Positions 1-6,519 of a stretch of DNA of 8,434 nt are shown piece by piece. A program made the position numbers and the translations under genes. Every line of letters starts with the position of its first letter. Position 1 is the stretch's first letter. Source of the DNA: Pseudomonadota bacterium (GTDB lineage Bacteria > Pseudomonadota > Alphaproteobacteria > Rhizobiales > Xanthobacteraceae); NCBI GenBank assembly GCA_023392205.1, contig JAEVZN010000522.1, positions 1-8,434 on the forward strand. Reading direction: 5' to 3'. The notes below the pieces were generated by a model. It had not been told where the DNA came from. It saw nothing but the letters and a program-made list of their open reading frames with translations, and did not search any database.

Positions 1-628
1 GCATCTTGTGCAGGGTCATGCCCGGCGCGCGCATGTTGAAGATGGTGGTGATGAAGTTGATGGCGCCGAGGATCGACGAGGCACCGGCGATATGCAGGGC
101 CAGGATCGCGAAATCGACCGCCGGTCCGGGATGGCCGGTGGTGGAGAGCGGCGCATACAGCGTCCAGCCGCCGCCGACGCCTGCCGCGCCCGGCTCGCCT
201 TCGACGAACAGCGAGATGATCAAAAGCGCGAAGGCGAAGGGCAGCAGCCAGAACGAGATATTGTTCATGCGCGGGAAGGCCATGTCCGGCGCGCCGATCA
301 TCAGGGGCACGATCCAGTTGCCGAAGCCGCCGATCATGGCCGGCATGACCATGAAGAAGATCATGATCAGGCCGTGCGCCGTCGTGAACACGTTGAACAT
401 GTGTGCGTCGGCGAAGATCTGCATGCCCGGCTGCTGCAATTCCATACGCATGCCGATCGACAGGATCAGGCCGATCACACCGGCCACCATCGCGAAGATA
501 AGGTACATCGTGCCGATGTCCTTATGGTTCGTCGAATAGACGTAACGGCGCCATCCGGTCGGATGATCGTGCGCGTCGTGCGCGTGATCTGCGGAATGGG
601 CGCTATCGGAATGCGGCGTGGCTGCCAT
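1..628 (-). CDS. ctaD: cytochrome c oxidase subunit I, N-terminal part (cut by window edge)
   Basis: This is the catalytic subunit of the aa3-type terminal oxidase, an inner-membrane protein that passes electrons from CuA through heme a to the heme a3-CuB centre, reduces oxygen to water and pumps protons. The first 209 residues are visible, reading from ATG at 628 and running off the left edge in an open frame. A His-rich start (H6, H11, H15, H17, H20, H22) precedes the family-typical stretch [16 protein letters not shown] from Y31. TTAHGLIM carries H85, the expected low-spin heme a ligand. [12 protein letters not shown] (112-123) contains D115, matching the entry aspartate of the D proton channel in the family. 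The visible part ends in [12 protein letters not shown], a conserved subunit I motif. It lies 107 bases after coxB on the same strand, the usual order. A GAAGGG stretch sits just upstream of the start. The heme a3/CuB ligands lie outside the window. Confidence 0.97.
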   Translation of the reverse strand, partial: MAATPHSDSAHSADHAHDAHDHPTGWRRYVYSTNHKDIGTMYLIFAMVAGVIGLILSIGMRMELQQPGMQIFADAHMFNVFTTAHGLIMIFFMVMPAMIGGFGNWIVPLMIGAPDMAFPRMNNISFWLLPFAFALLIISLFVEGEPGAAGVGGGWTLYAPLSTTGHPGPAVDFAILALHIAGASSILGAINFITTIFNMRAPGMTLHKM

Positions 629-670
629 GGTCTGACCCTTCAGTCTTGTCTCGCTCTCCGGCCGAGGCTA

Positions 671-700
671 GCACACATATTCATTTGTTAGTATGTGTGC
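671..700 (-). other. hairpin in the coxB-ctaD intergenic region
   Basis: GCACACATA (671-679) and TATGTGTGC (692-700) form a perfect 9-bp inverted repeat around a 12-base A/T-rich loop. It lies between the coxB stop and the ctaD start, with its near edge 42 bases before the ctaD ATG. No T-run follows on the minus strand, so it is not a typical intrinsic terminator. It could be an mRNA processing or stability element or a protein-binding site; the sequence does not decide between these. Confidence 0.5.
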
Positions 701-735
701 GCCGCCTGCGGCCGGTCTTGGCCTCGTGTCTTGTC

Positions 736-1611
736 CTATTCGGTATCCGCTTTGTCCGCATTGGCGGCAATCGCGATCCCGTTGGCCGCGGTTGCGGCAA
801 CCGGCGTCGCGTTGCCGGGATCGGCGGCGAATTTCTGCTTCGCCTGGGCCAGCCAGGCGGCATATTCGCCGTCATTCACGACCCGGACGGTGATCGGCAT
901 ATAGGCATGGTCCTTGCCGCACAATTCGGAACATTGGCCGTAATAGACGCCCTCGCGCGTGGCGCGGAACCAGGTCTCGTTGAGGCGGCCGGGGACGGCG
1001 TCGATCTTGATGCCGAAGGAGGGGACGGCAAAGGCGTGGATGACATCGGCGCCAATCACCTGCACGCGGACCACCTTGTTCACCGGCACCACGACCTCGT
1101 TATCCACGGCCAGAAGGCGCGGCTGGCCGGGCTTCAGGTCGGCTTCCTGGATCATCAGCGAATCGAAGACGATGCCGGCATCGGGGTAATCGTAGGTCCA
1201 GAACCACTGCTTGCCGGTCGCCTTGATGGGGATGTCGGCGGGCGGAATGGTCTGCTGCGCGAACAGAAGCCGAAACGAGGGCACCGCGATCGCCACCAGG
1301 ATGATGACAGGAATGACCGTCCAGGCCACTTCGAGCAGCGCGTTATGCGTCGTTTTCGACGGCAGTGGATTTGCGCGCGCATTGAACTTGAGAATGACGA
1401 TCACAAGCAGCGCCAGCACGAACAGCGTAATGCCGGTGATGATGTAGAGCAGAAAGTCATGGAACCAGACCATGGTGTCCATGATCGGTGTAGCCGATTG
1501 CTGGAATCCGAGTTGCCAGGGCGAGGGCTGGCCGAGGCCAGCTGACGCGGCCACCGGGGCCAGTGCGGCCACCGCCACCGCCAACGCGATCAAGAGTTTC
1601 TGCAGTCGCAT
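736..1611 (-). CDS. coxB: cytochrome c oxidase subunit II (CuA subunit)
   Basis: This subunit accepts electrons from cytochrome c at its binuclear CuA centre on the periplasmic side and hands them to subunit I. The 291-residue protein starts with a Sec-type signal peptide (about 1-24, ending AASA). Two membrane helices follow (about 50-75 and 92-115), then a cupredoxin domain. KQWFWTYDYP (134-143) is the aromatic patch used for electron entry. The CuA ligands are all present: H192, C227, E229, C231, H235 and M238, within CSELCGKDH and the M three residues later. An Ala-rich tail of about 30 residues follows. The ATG at 1611 is chosen because GAAGGAG sits 9 bases upstream. It is first of the visible oxidase genes, followed by ctaD, and is divergent from the ialB-like gene. 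It is also called ctaC. Confidence 0.97.
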   Translation of the reverse strand: MRLQKLLIALAVAVAALAPVAASAGLGQPSPWQLGFQQSATPIMDTMVWFHDFLLYIITGITLFVLALLVIVILKFNARANPLPSKTTHNALLEVAWTVIPVIILVAIAVPSFRLLFAQQTIPPADIPIKATGKQWFWTYDYPDAGIVFDSLMIQEADLKPGQPRLLAVDNEVVVPVNKVVRVQVIGADVIHAFAVPSFGIKIDAVPGRLNETWFRATREGVYYGQCSELCGKDHAYMPITVRVVNDGEYAAWLAQAKQKFAADPGNATPVAATAANGIAIAANADKADTE

Positions 1612-1640
1612 TGTCGTATTCGCTCCTTCGACAAACCGGA

Positions 1641-1670
1641 CCCGTAACGCGCCGGCCCTTAACGCACCGG
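1641..1670. repeat. two 15-bp direct repeats upstream of coxB
   Basis: CCCGTAACGCGCCGG (1641-1655) is followed with no gap by CCCTTAACGCACCGG (1656-1670), with 13 of 15 positions identical. The pair begins 29 bases upstream of the coxB start codon, in its 5' untranslated or promoter-proximal region. Adjacent direct repeats of this size can be tandem sites for a regulator, or a chance duplication. No known operator is recognised. Confidence 0.5.
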
Positions 1671-1837
1671 CGTTCAGCCCGTATTCTGGGACGCGGCGTC
1701 CACTTCCGGGATGCTGGCGAGCCGGGCGCTCGCAGCATGCGCGTCAGGATTTCTGGGAAAATCCCGACTTCTCAAACCATAATTCCGCCCCGCTCGCAAT
1801 GCGGCGCGGCATTGAATTCATGAGACATTCTGCCTAT

Positions 1838-1890
1838 GCAAAAAGCGGGATGCCGGTGCCTGTTTTCGGCCGGAATTACGCGCTTTTTGC
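1838..1890. repeat. 10-bp perfect inverted repeat with 33-base spacer
   Basis: GCAAAAAGCG (1838-1847) is the exact reverse complement of CGCTTTTTGC (1881-1890). It lies about 160 bases upstream of the ialB-like start and about 225 bases upstream of coxB. The A/T core stands out from the GC-rich surroundings. It may be a split operator or a structured leader; no function is assigned. Confidence 0.45.
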
Positions 1891-2050
1891 CGTCCAGGTT
1901 GTGCGCTTGACAGGGCCGGTCATGCATGGTGCCACGCCCTTGGCCCCAGGCTGGCCAGTGATTCGGGTGCGGCGCCATGACAGGCTGTTAGCGACAGGCT
2001 GCCGCAACATGTTTGAGGCGCGGGACGAGGGATATCCTTGGGACGGTGAC

Positions 2051-2572
2051 ATGGTGACGTCGGTGCATAAGGGTCTTGCGGGTCTAGCCGGGCTCATCGC
2101 GGTGCTCGTTTTCGGCGCGGCCTCCCTGCCGCAGGCCGCAGCCCAGGGCGCCGTCCGTTCGGTTCATGCCGACTGGCAGATCCGCTGCGATACGCCGCCC
2201 GGCGCGCAGGCCGAGCAATGCGCCCTGATGCAGAGTGTGACCGCCGAGGACCGCGCCAATATCGGGCTCACGGTCATTGTCCTGAAAACCGCCGACAACA
2301 AGAGCCGGCTGATGCGGGTGATTGCGCCGCTCGGCGTGCTGCTGCCCTCCGGGCTCGGCCTCAAGATCGACAATGCCGATATCGGCCGCGCCGGATTCGT
2401 GCGCTGCCTGCCCAATGGCTGCGTCGCCGAGGTGGTGATGGACGAAAACCTCATCAAGCAGATGCGCGCCGGGGGCACGGCGACCTTCATTATATTCCAG
2501 ACGCCGGAAGAGGGCATCGGCTTTCCGATGGCGCTGAAGGGCTTTGGCGACGGCTACGACAAACTGCCCTGA
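2051..2572 (+). CDS. IalB-family (invasion associated locus B) periplasmic protein
   Basis: The 173-residue protein belongs to the IalB family, named after a Bartonella invasion-locus protein but widespread in free-living alphaproteobacteria, where its role is not settled. A Sec signal peptide covers about residues 1-32 (hydrophobic core, then LPQAAAQ). The mature part shows family landmarks: W42 and C46, EQCALMQ (55-61, C57), PLGVLLPSGLGLKID (93-107), FVRCLPNGCVAE (116-127, C119 and C124) and a C-terminal GIGFPMALKGFGDGYDKL. Four cysteines probably make two disulphides after export. ATG 2051 places the signal peptide at the N-terminus; an in-frame ATG at 2009 would add 14 residues and fits less well. 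GGGACG lies about 9 bases upstream of 2051. The gene is divergent from coxB and converges on a TlpA-like gene 20 bases away. The name should not be read as proof of pathogenicity. Confidence 0.9.
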   Translation: MVTSVHKGLAGLAGLIAVLVFGAASLPQAAAQGAVRSVHADWQIRCDTPPGAQAEQCALMQSVTAEDRANIGLTVIVLKTADNKSRLMRVIAPLGVLLPSGLGLKIDNADIGRAGFVRCLPNGCVAEVVMDENLIKQMRAGGTATFIIFQTPEEGIGFPMALKGFGDGYDKLP

Positions 2573-2597
2573 GCCGGGCTGGCAGTCGCGGCTCAGG
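2568..2597. terminator. bidirectional hairpin spanning both stop codons (ialB-like / tlpA-like)
   Basis: CCTGAGCCG (2568-2576) pairs perfectly with CGGCTCAGG (2589-2597) around a 12-base loop. The left arm contains the TGA of the plus-strand ialB-like gene (2570-2572). The right arm contains the complement of the TGA of the minus-strand gene (2593-2595). A stem between convergent genes suggests a shared transcript end or 3'-end stabiliser. No T-run follows on either strand, so efficient intrinsic termination is uncertain. Confidence 0.5.
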
Positions 2598-3210
2598 CCG
2601 GCGTCGCGCGCAGGTAATAGTCCAGCAGGTTGCGCCCGCCGGGCGACATCCAGTCGGCCTCGCCCACGAGATAGCCTTCCACATGCAAGGAGCGGCCGAT
2701 CACATAGGTGATCGGCATCCCGTACAGCGCGAAGGGGGCATCCCTGTCGCCACGGCGTGGCGAGCGGGCCAGTCTGCCGTCGCGGTCATGGAACACCGCG
2801 ATTTGGCTCAGGCGCAATTCGCGGACAAATTGCTGTACTTTTCCGCCGCTGCCGTCGCCGTCGTCGACCGACACCGCCGCCACCTGCAATCCGGCCGGCC
2901 CCAGCGCCTGCTGCAAACGCTCCAGGATCGGTAATTCGCCGCGGCAGGGCGGGCACCAGGTGGCCCAGAAATTCAGGACGATCACCTTGCCGGCATAACG
3001 CCGCAGGCTGACCGCATTGCCATTCGGCTGCGGCAATTGCAGGTCGCCGACCGGCCGCCGCGGGCGGACCAGCGTGAACTGGTTGCGCGCGCTGCCGAAA
3101 CGGGGCGGGCCGGCCACTTGCGCCATCGCACATGGCGACAGGATCGCGCTTGCGGCAGCGCCAAGAAATATCCGGCGGGTGAGTGCGGAATGTGCGTTGT
3201 AAGACGGCAT
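2593..3210 (-). CDS. TlpA-family thiol-disulfide oxidoreductase with Tat-type signal
   Basis: This is a thioredoxin-fold protein expected to work in the periplasm, exchanging disulphides with client proteins. The 205 residues begin with a signal resembling the twin-arginine type: TRRIFLG at 11-17, a hydrophobic stretch to about 26, and a likely cleavage after CAMA (27-30). The active site is FWATWCPPC, with the CxxC motif at C86-C89. GMPITYVI (164-171) gives the conserved cis-proline P166 opposite the active site. WCPPC is typical of reductive TlpA/ResA-type proteins rather than DsbA. C27 is preceded by proline and does not form a normal lipobox. The start at 3210 fits the signal, but no strong ribosome binding site precedes it. 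It converges on the ialB-like gene and is divergent from tldD. The client is unknown; CoxB and the IalB-like protein are candidates by location only. Confidence 0.9.
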   Translation of the reverse strand: MPSYNAHSALTRRIFLGAAASAILSPCAMAQVAGPPRFGSARNQFTLVRPRRPVGDLQLPQPNGNAVSLRRYAGKVIVLNFWATWCPPCRGELPILERLQQALGPAGLQVAAVSVDDGDGSGGKVQQFVRELRLSQIAVFHDRDGRLARSPRRGDRDAPFALYGMPITYVIGRSLHVEGYLVGEADWMSPGGRNLLDYYLRATPA

Positions 3211-3337
3211 TGCGGCTCAATGGACTGATTCTGACGGCGAGTCTGGACCGGCAGCAGGGCCGGAGCGTGGCTTTACCCTCGCGATTTGCCGGCCTGCGAC
3301 CTATGTTGCGGGAAGATTGGCCGACTGGATGTGAAAC

Positions 3338-4762
3338 ATGACCGAAAACGCCACCGCCTCCCTCATCGACCGCGCGGGCCTCGACCGGGGCCGCGTCCGG
3401 CAGATTCTTGCAAAAGGTCTGGAGGGCGCCGATGACGGCGAATTGTTCCTGGAATATCGCCAGTCGGAAGCCCTGGGTTTCGACAACGGCCGGCTGAAAC
3501 AGGCGACCTACGATACCTCGCAGGGCTTCGGGCTGCGCGCCGTGAAGGACGAGGCGGTGGGCTATGCGCATGCCTCCGATCTCTCCGAGGCCGCTTTGAT
3601 CCGCGCCGCCGATGCGGTGCGCGCGGTGAAGGGCGGCTATAGCGGCAACTATTCGGACGCGCCGCCGCGCAGCAATGTGCGCCTCTATGGCGACGAGAAC
3701 CCGCTCAATGCGCCGGGATTCGAGACCAAGGTCAAGCTGCTGCAGGAAATCGACGCCTATGCGCGCGCGAAAGACCCGCGTGTGCGGCAGGTGAGCGCGA
3801 GCCTCGGCGCGTCGTGGCAGGTGGTGGAAATCGTGCGCGCCGACGGAGAGGTCTATCGCGATATCCGTCCGATGGTGCGGCTCAATGTGTCGATCGTCGC
3901 AGGCGACGGCGACCGGCAGGAGACCGGCAGCCACGGCTATGGCGGACGCGACGGCTATGCGCGCTTCATCGAGACGGAGCATTGGCGCGGTGCGGTCGAC
4001 GACGCTGTGCGGCAGGCCATGGTCAATCTCGAATCCGTGCCGGCGCCTGCGGGCGAAATGGATGTTGTGCTCGGCGCAGGCTGGCCCGGCGTCATGCTGC
4101 ATGAAGCGGTGGGCCATGGGCTCGAAGGCGATTTCAACCGCAAGGGCACGTCGGCCTTTGCAGGATTGATGGGCCAGCGGGTCGCGGCCAAGGGCGTGAC
4201 GGTGCTCGATGACGGCACCATCCAGTCGCGCCGCGGCTCGCTCTCCATCGACGACGAGGGCACGCCGACCAACAAGACCGTTTTGATCGAGGACGGCATT
4301 CTGGTTGGCTATATGCAGGACCGGCAGAATGCGCGCCTGATGAACATGGCGCCGACCGGTAACGGACGGCGCGAATCCTATGCGCATGTGCCGATGCCAC
4401 GCATGACCAACACCTACATGCTGGCCGGCCATCACGAGCCTTCGGAAATCATCGCCTCGGTGAAGAATGGTATCTATGCGGTCAGCTTCGGCGGCGGACA
4501 GGTGGACATCACGTCCGGCAAATACGTGTTCCAGTGCACCGAGGCCTATCGCATCGAGAACGGCAAGGTCGGCGCCCCGGTGAAGGGCGCGATGCTGATC
4601 GGCAACGGACCGACCGACCTGCATCGCATTTCGATGATCGGCAACGATCTGGCGCTCGATCATGGCATCGGCACCTGCGGCAAGAACGGACAGGGCGTGC
4701 CGGTCGGCGTAGGCCAGCCATCATTGCGCATGGATCGCATCACGGTCGGCGGCACGGGTTAA
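3338..4762 (+). CDS. tldD: metalloprotease TldD
   Basis: TldD forms a cytoplasmic zinc protease with TldE (PmbA). In E. coli the pair degrades unfolded peptides, takes part in microcin B17 maturation and clears the CcdA antitoxin. The 474-residue length is close to the family norm (about 480). An N-terminal domain (about 35-240) precedes the catalytic domain with HEAVGHGLEGDF at 255-266; H255, E256 and H260 make the HExxxH motif. The C-terminal segment DHGIGTCGKNGQG (441-453) carries C447, in the conserved CGKxGQ motif expected to supply the third zinc ligand. The nearby LIEDGILVGYMQDRQNA and HVPMPRMTNTYM blocks are also typical. ATG 3338 gives the standard N-terminus; a GGA-containing stretch about 10 bases upstream is only a modest ribosome binding site. 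No tldE/pmbA partner lies in the window, so it should be encoded elsewhere. Confidence 0.96.
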   Translation: MTENATASLIDRAGLDRGRVRQILAKGLEGADDGELFLEYRQSEALGFDNGRLKQATYDTSQGFGLRAVKDEAVGYAHASDLSEAALIRAADAVRAVKGGYSGNYSDAPPRSNVRLYGDENPLNAPGFETKVKLLQEIDAYARAKDPRVRQVSASLGASWQVVEIVRADGEVYRDIRPMVRLNVSIVAGDGDRQETGSHGYGGRDGYARFIETEHWRGAVDDAVRQAMVNLESVPAPAGEMDVVLGAGWPGVMLHEAVGHGLEGDFNRKGTSAFAGLMGQRVAAKGVTVLDDGTIQSRRGSLSIDDEGTPTNKTVLIEDGILVGYMQDRQNARLMNMAPTGNGRRESYAHVPMPRMTNTYMLAGHHEPSEIIASVKNGIYAVSFGGGQVDITSGKYVFQCTEAYRIENGKVGAPVKGAMLIGNGPTDLHRISMIGNDLALDHGIGTCGKNGQGVPVGVGQPSLRMDRITVGGTG

Positions 4763-4773
4763 ACTCGCCGCCG
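4747..4773 (+). terminator. weak GC-rich hairpin around the tldD stop
   Basis: CGGCGGC (4747-4753) pairs with GCCGCCG (4767-4773) around a 13-base loop containing the tldD stop TAA. No T-run follows. It lies in the 31-base gap region before the convergent tctC-type gene and could mark transcript ends. CGG/CCG runs are common in this GC-rich DNA, so it may be chance. Confidence 0.25.
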
Positions 4774-4793
4774 CCGTTGCAGGGCCGGTCGCG

Positions 4794-5789
4794 TCAGTCG
4801 GCCTTGAAGCCGGTGGCGTCGACGATCTTCCGCCAGCGTTCGATCTGCGTCTTGATGTCGGCCATGAGTGCGTCCGGTCCGGTCTGGCCGGTCACCGTCA
4901 TGCCCTGCAACTCGAATTTGCCGCGCACGTCCGGATCGGCATGCGCCTTTTCGGCCGCGTCGATATAGGCCTTCACGATCGGCGCCGGCGTGCCCGCTTT
5001 CACCAGCAGCCCGAACCACACCAAGGCGGTGAAATCGTCATGGCCGAGTTCGGCAAAGGACGGCGTATCGGGCAGAAAGCGCGAGCGCTCCTTGCTGGTG
5101 ACGGCGATGGCATTGAGCTTGCCGGACTTGAGATGCGGCAACGCGTTGCCTAATTGCGCGAAACCCATCAATGCATGACCCCCAACCAGATCGTTGGTCT
5201 GCGGCCCCGAGCCGCGATAGACAATATGCGCCAGATCGAGTCCGAATTTCTGGTTCATCTGATGGCCGAGGAAGGCGGACGGCGTGCCGGGGCTGAAGGA
5301 TGCGTAACCGAGCTTGCCAGGATTGGCCCTGATCCACGCGATCAGTTCGTCGAGCGTCTTGGCAGGCACGCTCGGATGCGTGACGAAGACCAGCGGCGCC
5401 TGCACGCCTTTCACGATCGGAATGAAATCGTCGATGCTCCAGCGCAGATTCTTGTAGGCGCTCGGATTGATCTCGGTCATCGCCTGCGTGCCGATCCAGA
5501 GCAATGCGCCATCGGCCGGCTGGTCGACCACGAATTGCGCGGCGATGGTGCCGTTGGCGCCGGGCTTGTTCTCCACGATCAAGGTGCGGTCGAGCGTCTT
5601 GCTCATGTGCTCGCCGACGATGCGCGCATAGGGATCGAGCACGCCGCCGGCGACCGAGCCGACGATGATCTTCACGACCGGCGGCAATTCTGCCTTCTGG
5701 GCCTGCACTTGCGCGATCGACAATGACGCGCATGACAGGGCCAGCGCGGCGACAAACAGGACAACTTTTTTGCATTGTGGAAACGGCAT
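4794..5789 (-). CDS. Bug/TctC-family periplasmic solute-binding protein
   Basis: This is an extracytoplasmic binding protein of the tripartite tricarboxylate transporter type (Bug fold), which captures carboxylates or similar small solutes in the periplasm. The 331-residue length is typical. A Sec signal peptide covers about 1-30 (KKVVLFVAALALSCASLSIAQVQA). Family landmarks include VAGGVLDPYARIVGEHM (46-62), VENKPGANGTIAAQ (72-85), YRGSGP (191-196) with GG at 203-204, and KLNAIAVTSKERSRFLPDTPSFAELG (224-249). The frame extends two codons further to GTG at 5795, but ATG 5789 is preferred because GGGAGGA sits about 8 bases before it and only 2 bases before the GTG. No tctA or tctB membrane genes are visible, so it is a solo binding protein here, common for this expanded family. 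The ligand cannot be read from sequence. Confidence 0.93.
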   Translation of the reverse strand: MPFPQCKKVVLFVAALALSCASLSIAQVQAQKAELPPVVKIIVGSVAGGVLDPYARIVGEHMSKTLDRTLIVENKPGANGTIAAQFVVDQPADGALLWIGTQAMTEINPSAYKNLRWSIDDFIPIVKGVQAPLVFVTHPSVPAKTLDELIAWIRANPGKLGYASFSPGTPSAFLGHQMNQKFGLDLAHIVYRGSGPQTNDLVGGHALMGFAQLGNALPHLKSGKLNAIAVTSKERSRFLPDTPSFAELGHDDFTALVWFGLLVKAGTPAPIVKAYIDAAEKAHADPDVRGKFELQGMTVTGQTGPDALMADIKTQIERWRKIVDATGFKAD

Positions 5790-5795
5790 CGTCAC

Positions 5796-5919
5796 GTCCT
5801 CCCGGTACTACCTTGTCGGCCGGGCTGCGTTCGGGCGCGCCCGGAATTATGCCGGAAGTGTTTCGGAGGATGCCGTCAAAGGCAAGTATGTGCGGTGATA
5901 GCGCGTTGGAGAGCGGGGC
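5796..5919. promoter_or_regulatory. upstream region of the tctC-type gene with palindrome
   Basis: On the minus strand CATAAT (5851-5846) matches the -10 consensus at five of six positions and lies 56 bases before ATG 5789, but no good -35 sits 16-18 bases further up. Just downstream of it, CGGGCGCGCCCG (5832-5843) is a perfect 12-bp palindrome, placed where an operator would overlap the transcription start. TTCCGG occurs twice on the minus strand around CATAAT. This is suggestive only. Confidence 0.3.
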
Positions 5920-6375
5920 TCAGAGGCGCGCGGCTTCGCCTTCGATGGTCTTGTGATCCGGGCAGGCGGCCGCCTGCCAGATCGGGCCGAGATCCACGAC
6001 TTCGGCTTCAAGGCATTCGACCTCGAGCCGCAAGGCACCGCCGCCCGAGAACGACAACGTGATGACGCCGCCCGGCGTATCGGTTTCCTCGAATTCAATC
6101 GCCAGCAGATTAAGGAGCTGATCCTTGGCCGCGCAATCGAGGCTGCGGCATTTGCAGGACATCACGCGGTCGAACCGCAATGCAGCACGCCGCCGCCTGT
6201 AGGCCGGATTGTCGCTGACGGCGGCTTCCCAATCGAAGCGGTTGAGCGCGATCACCACCCTGTTTTCCGCGGGCCGCCAGATCACCTCGCCGACCTTGAG
6301 TACCGCATCCTGCAGATGCGCCGAAACGATTTCGAGATCTTCGCGGTCGAGCGCGATGAGTTTGAGCAGGTCCAT
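5920..6375 (-). CDS. DUF2948 family protein
   Basis: The function is unknown. The 151-residue protein matches the alphaproteobacterial DUF2948 family as I know it, with LLKLIALDREDLEIVSAHLQDAVL at the N-terminus (3-26), NRFDWE (45-50), RRRAALRFDRV (61-71), LLNLLAIEFE (87-96) and a C-terminal FSGGGALRLEVECLEAEVVDLG (99-120). There is no signal peptide or membrane helix, so it is probably cytoplasmic. Five cysteines are present (C74, C76, C81, C121, C138); C74-x-C76-x4-C81 is clustered, but I would not call it a metal site without family conservation. AAGG lies about 8 bases before ATG 6375. In many Hyphomicrobiales this gene directly follows murA and precedes hisD. Here a SemiSWEET gene on the other strand separates it from murA, and the next gene is a tctC-type one. 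Confidence 0.88.
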   Translation of the reverse strand: MDLLKLIALDREDLEIVSAHLQDAVLKVGEVIWRPAENRVVIALNRFDWEAAVSDNPAYRRRRAALRFDRVMSCKCRSLDCAAKDQLLNLLAIEFEETDTPGGVITLSFSGGGALRLEVECLEAEVVDLGPIWQAAACPDHKTIEGEAARL

Positions 6376-6407
6376 GGGTCTGGCCTTGCAGGTTGTTTAT
6401 GGGATCG

Positions 6408-6448
6408 CCTTGCGGGGTAATTAGGCAAGCGCTCTCGTCCCCGCAAGG
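6408..6448. repeat. 10-bp perfect inverted repeat between the DUF2948 and SemiSWEET genes
   Basis: CCTTGCGGGG (6408-6417) pairs exactly with CCCCGCAAGG (6439-6448) around a 21-base loop. The loop contains TAATTA and a second GCAAG (6425-6429) that could instead pair with CTTGC of the left arm, so two exclusive foldings are possible. It lies between divergent genes, 32 bases from the DUF2948 start and 71 from the SemiSWEET start. It could be an operator or a leader structure; no known binding site is recognised. Confidence 0.45.
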
Positions 6449-6519
6449 GGCATCGTGGCAAAAGCCGGGCAGGAAAGCGGTCGCGGGAACGGATCGTTTC
6501 CGGTTCGGTTAAGGCTGCC

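Larger units (their letters stand above)
1612..2050. other. long divergent intergenic region between coxB and the ialB-like gene
   Basis: No gene is supported in these 439 bases. Short open frames exist on both strands, but none shows a ribosome binding site, signal sequence or recognisable motif. The region should hold the promoters of both flanking genes. TTGACA at 1907-1912 is a perfect -35 match on the plus strand, but no good -10 lies 16-18 bases downstream, so I do not call a promoter. Structures seen are a 15-bp tandem repeat (1641-1670), a small GGGA/TCCC hairpin (1755-1765), CAATGC/GCATTG around 6 bases (1797-1814), and a perfect 10-bp inverted repeat (1838-1847 with 1881-1890). Confidence 0.6.

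Noticed and set aside
1100..1108. TTATCCACG, one base from the E. coli DnaA box
   Set aside because: It lies inside coxB, encodes conserved residues there, and is a single copy with no AT-rich region; no origin is implied.
646..1545. 299-residue plus-strand frame opposite coxB
   Set aside because: The minus strand encodes coxB with all CuA ligands; the plus frame is its complement shadow and has no family motif.
1907..1935. Promoter starting at TTGACA 1907-1912
   Set aside because: The -35 match is perfect, but no acceptable -10 hexamer occurs 16-18 bases downstream, so a promoter call is not justified.
1772..1978. 68-residue minus-strand frame in the coxB/ialB-like intergenic region
   Set aside because: It has no ribosome binding site, no recognisable motif, and an unusual His/Pro/Gly/Arg composition; not supported as a gene.
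1472..2050. Upstream in-frame extension of the ialB-like gene
   Set aside because: It would bury the signal peptide inside the protein and overlap the start of coxB; ATG 2051 gives a normal family N-terminus.
3180..3184. Lipoprotein reading of the TlpA-like signal (cysteine at residue 27)
   Set aside because: SPC places proline directly before the cysteine, which does not fit a lipobox; cleavage after CAMA is more likely.
2786..4663. 625-residue open frame on the minus strand opposite tldD
   Set aside because: It lies antisense to a clear tldD gene and over the tlpA-like region in another frame. Its composition (His, Arg and Ala rich) is typical of a shadow frame in GC-rich DNA, with no recognisable domain.
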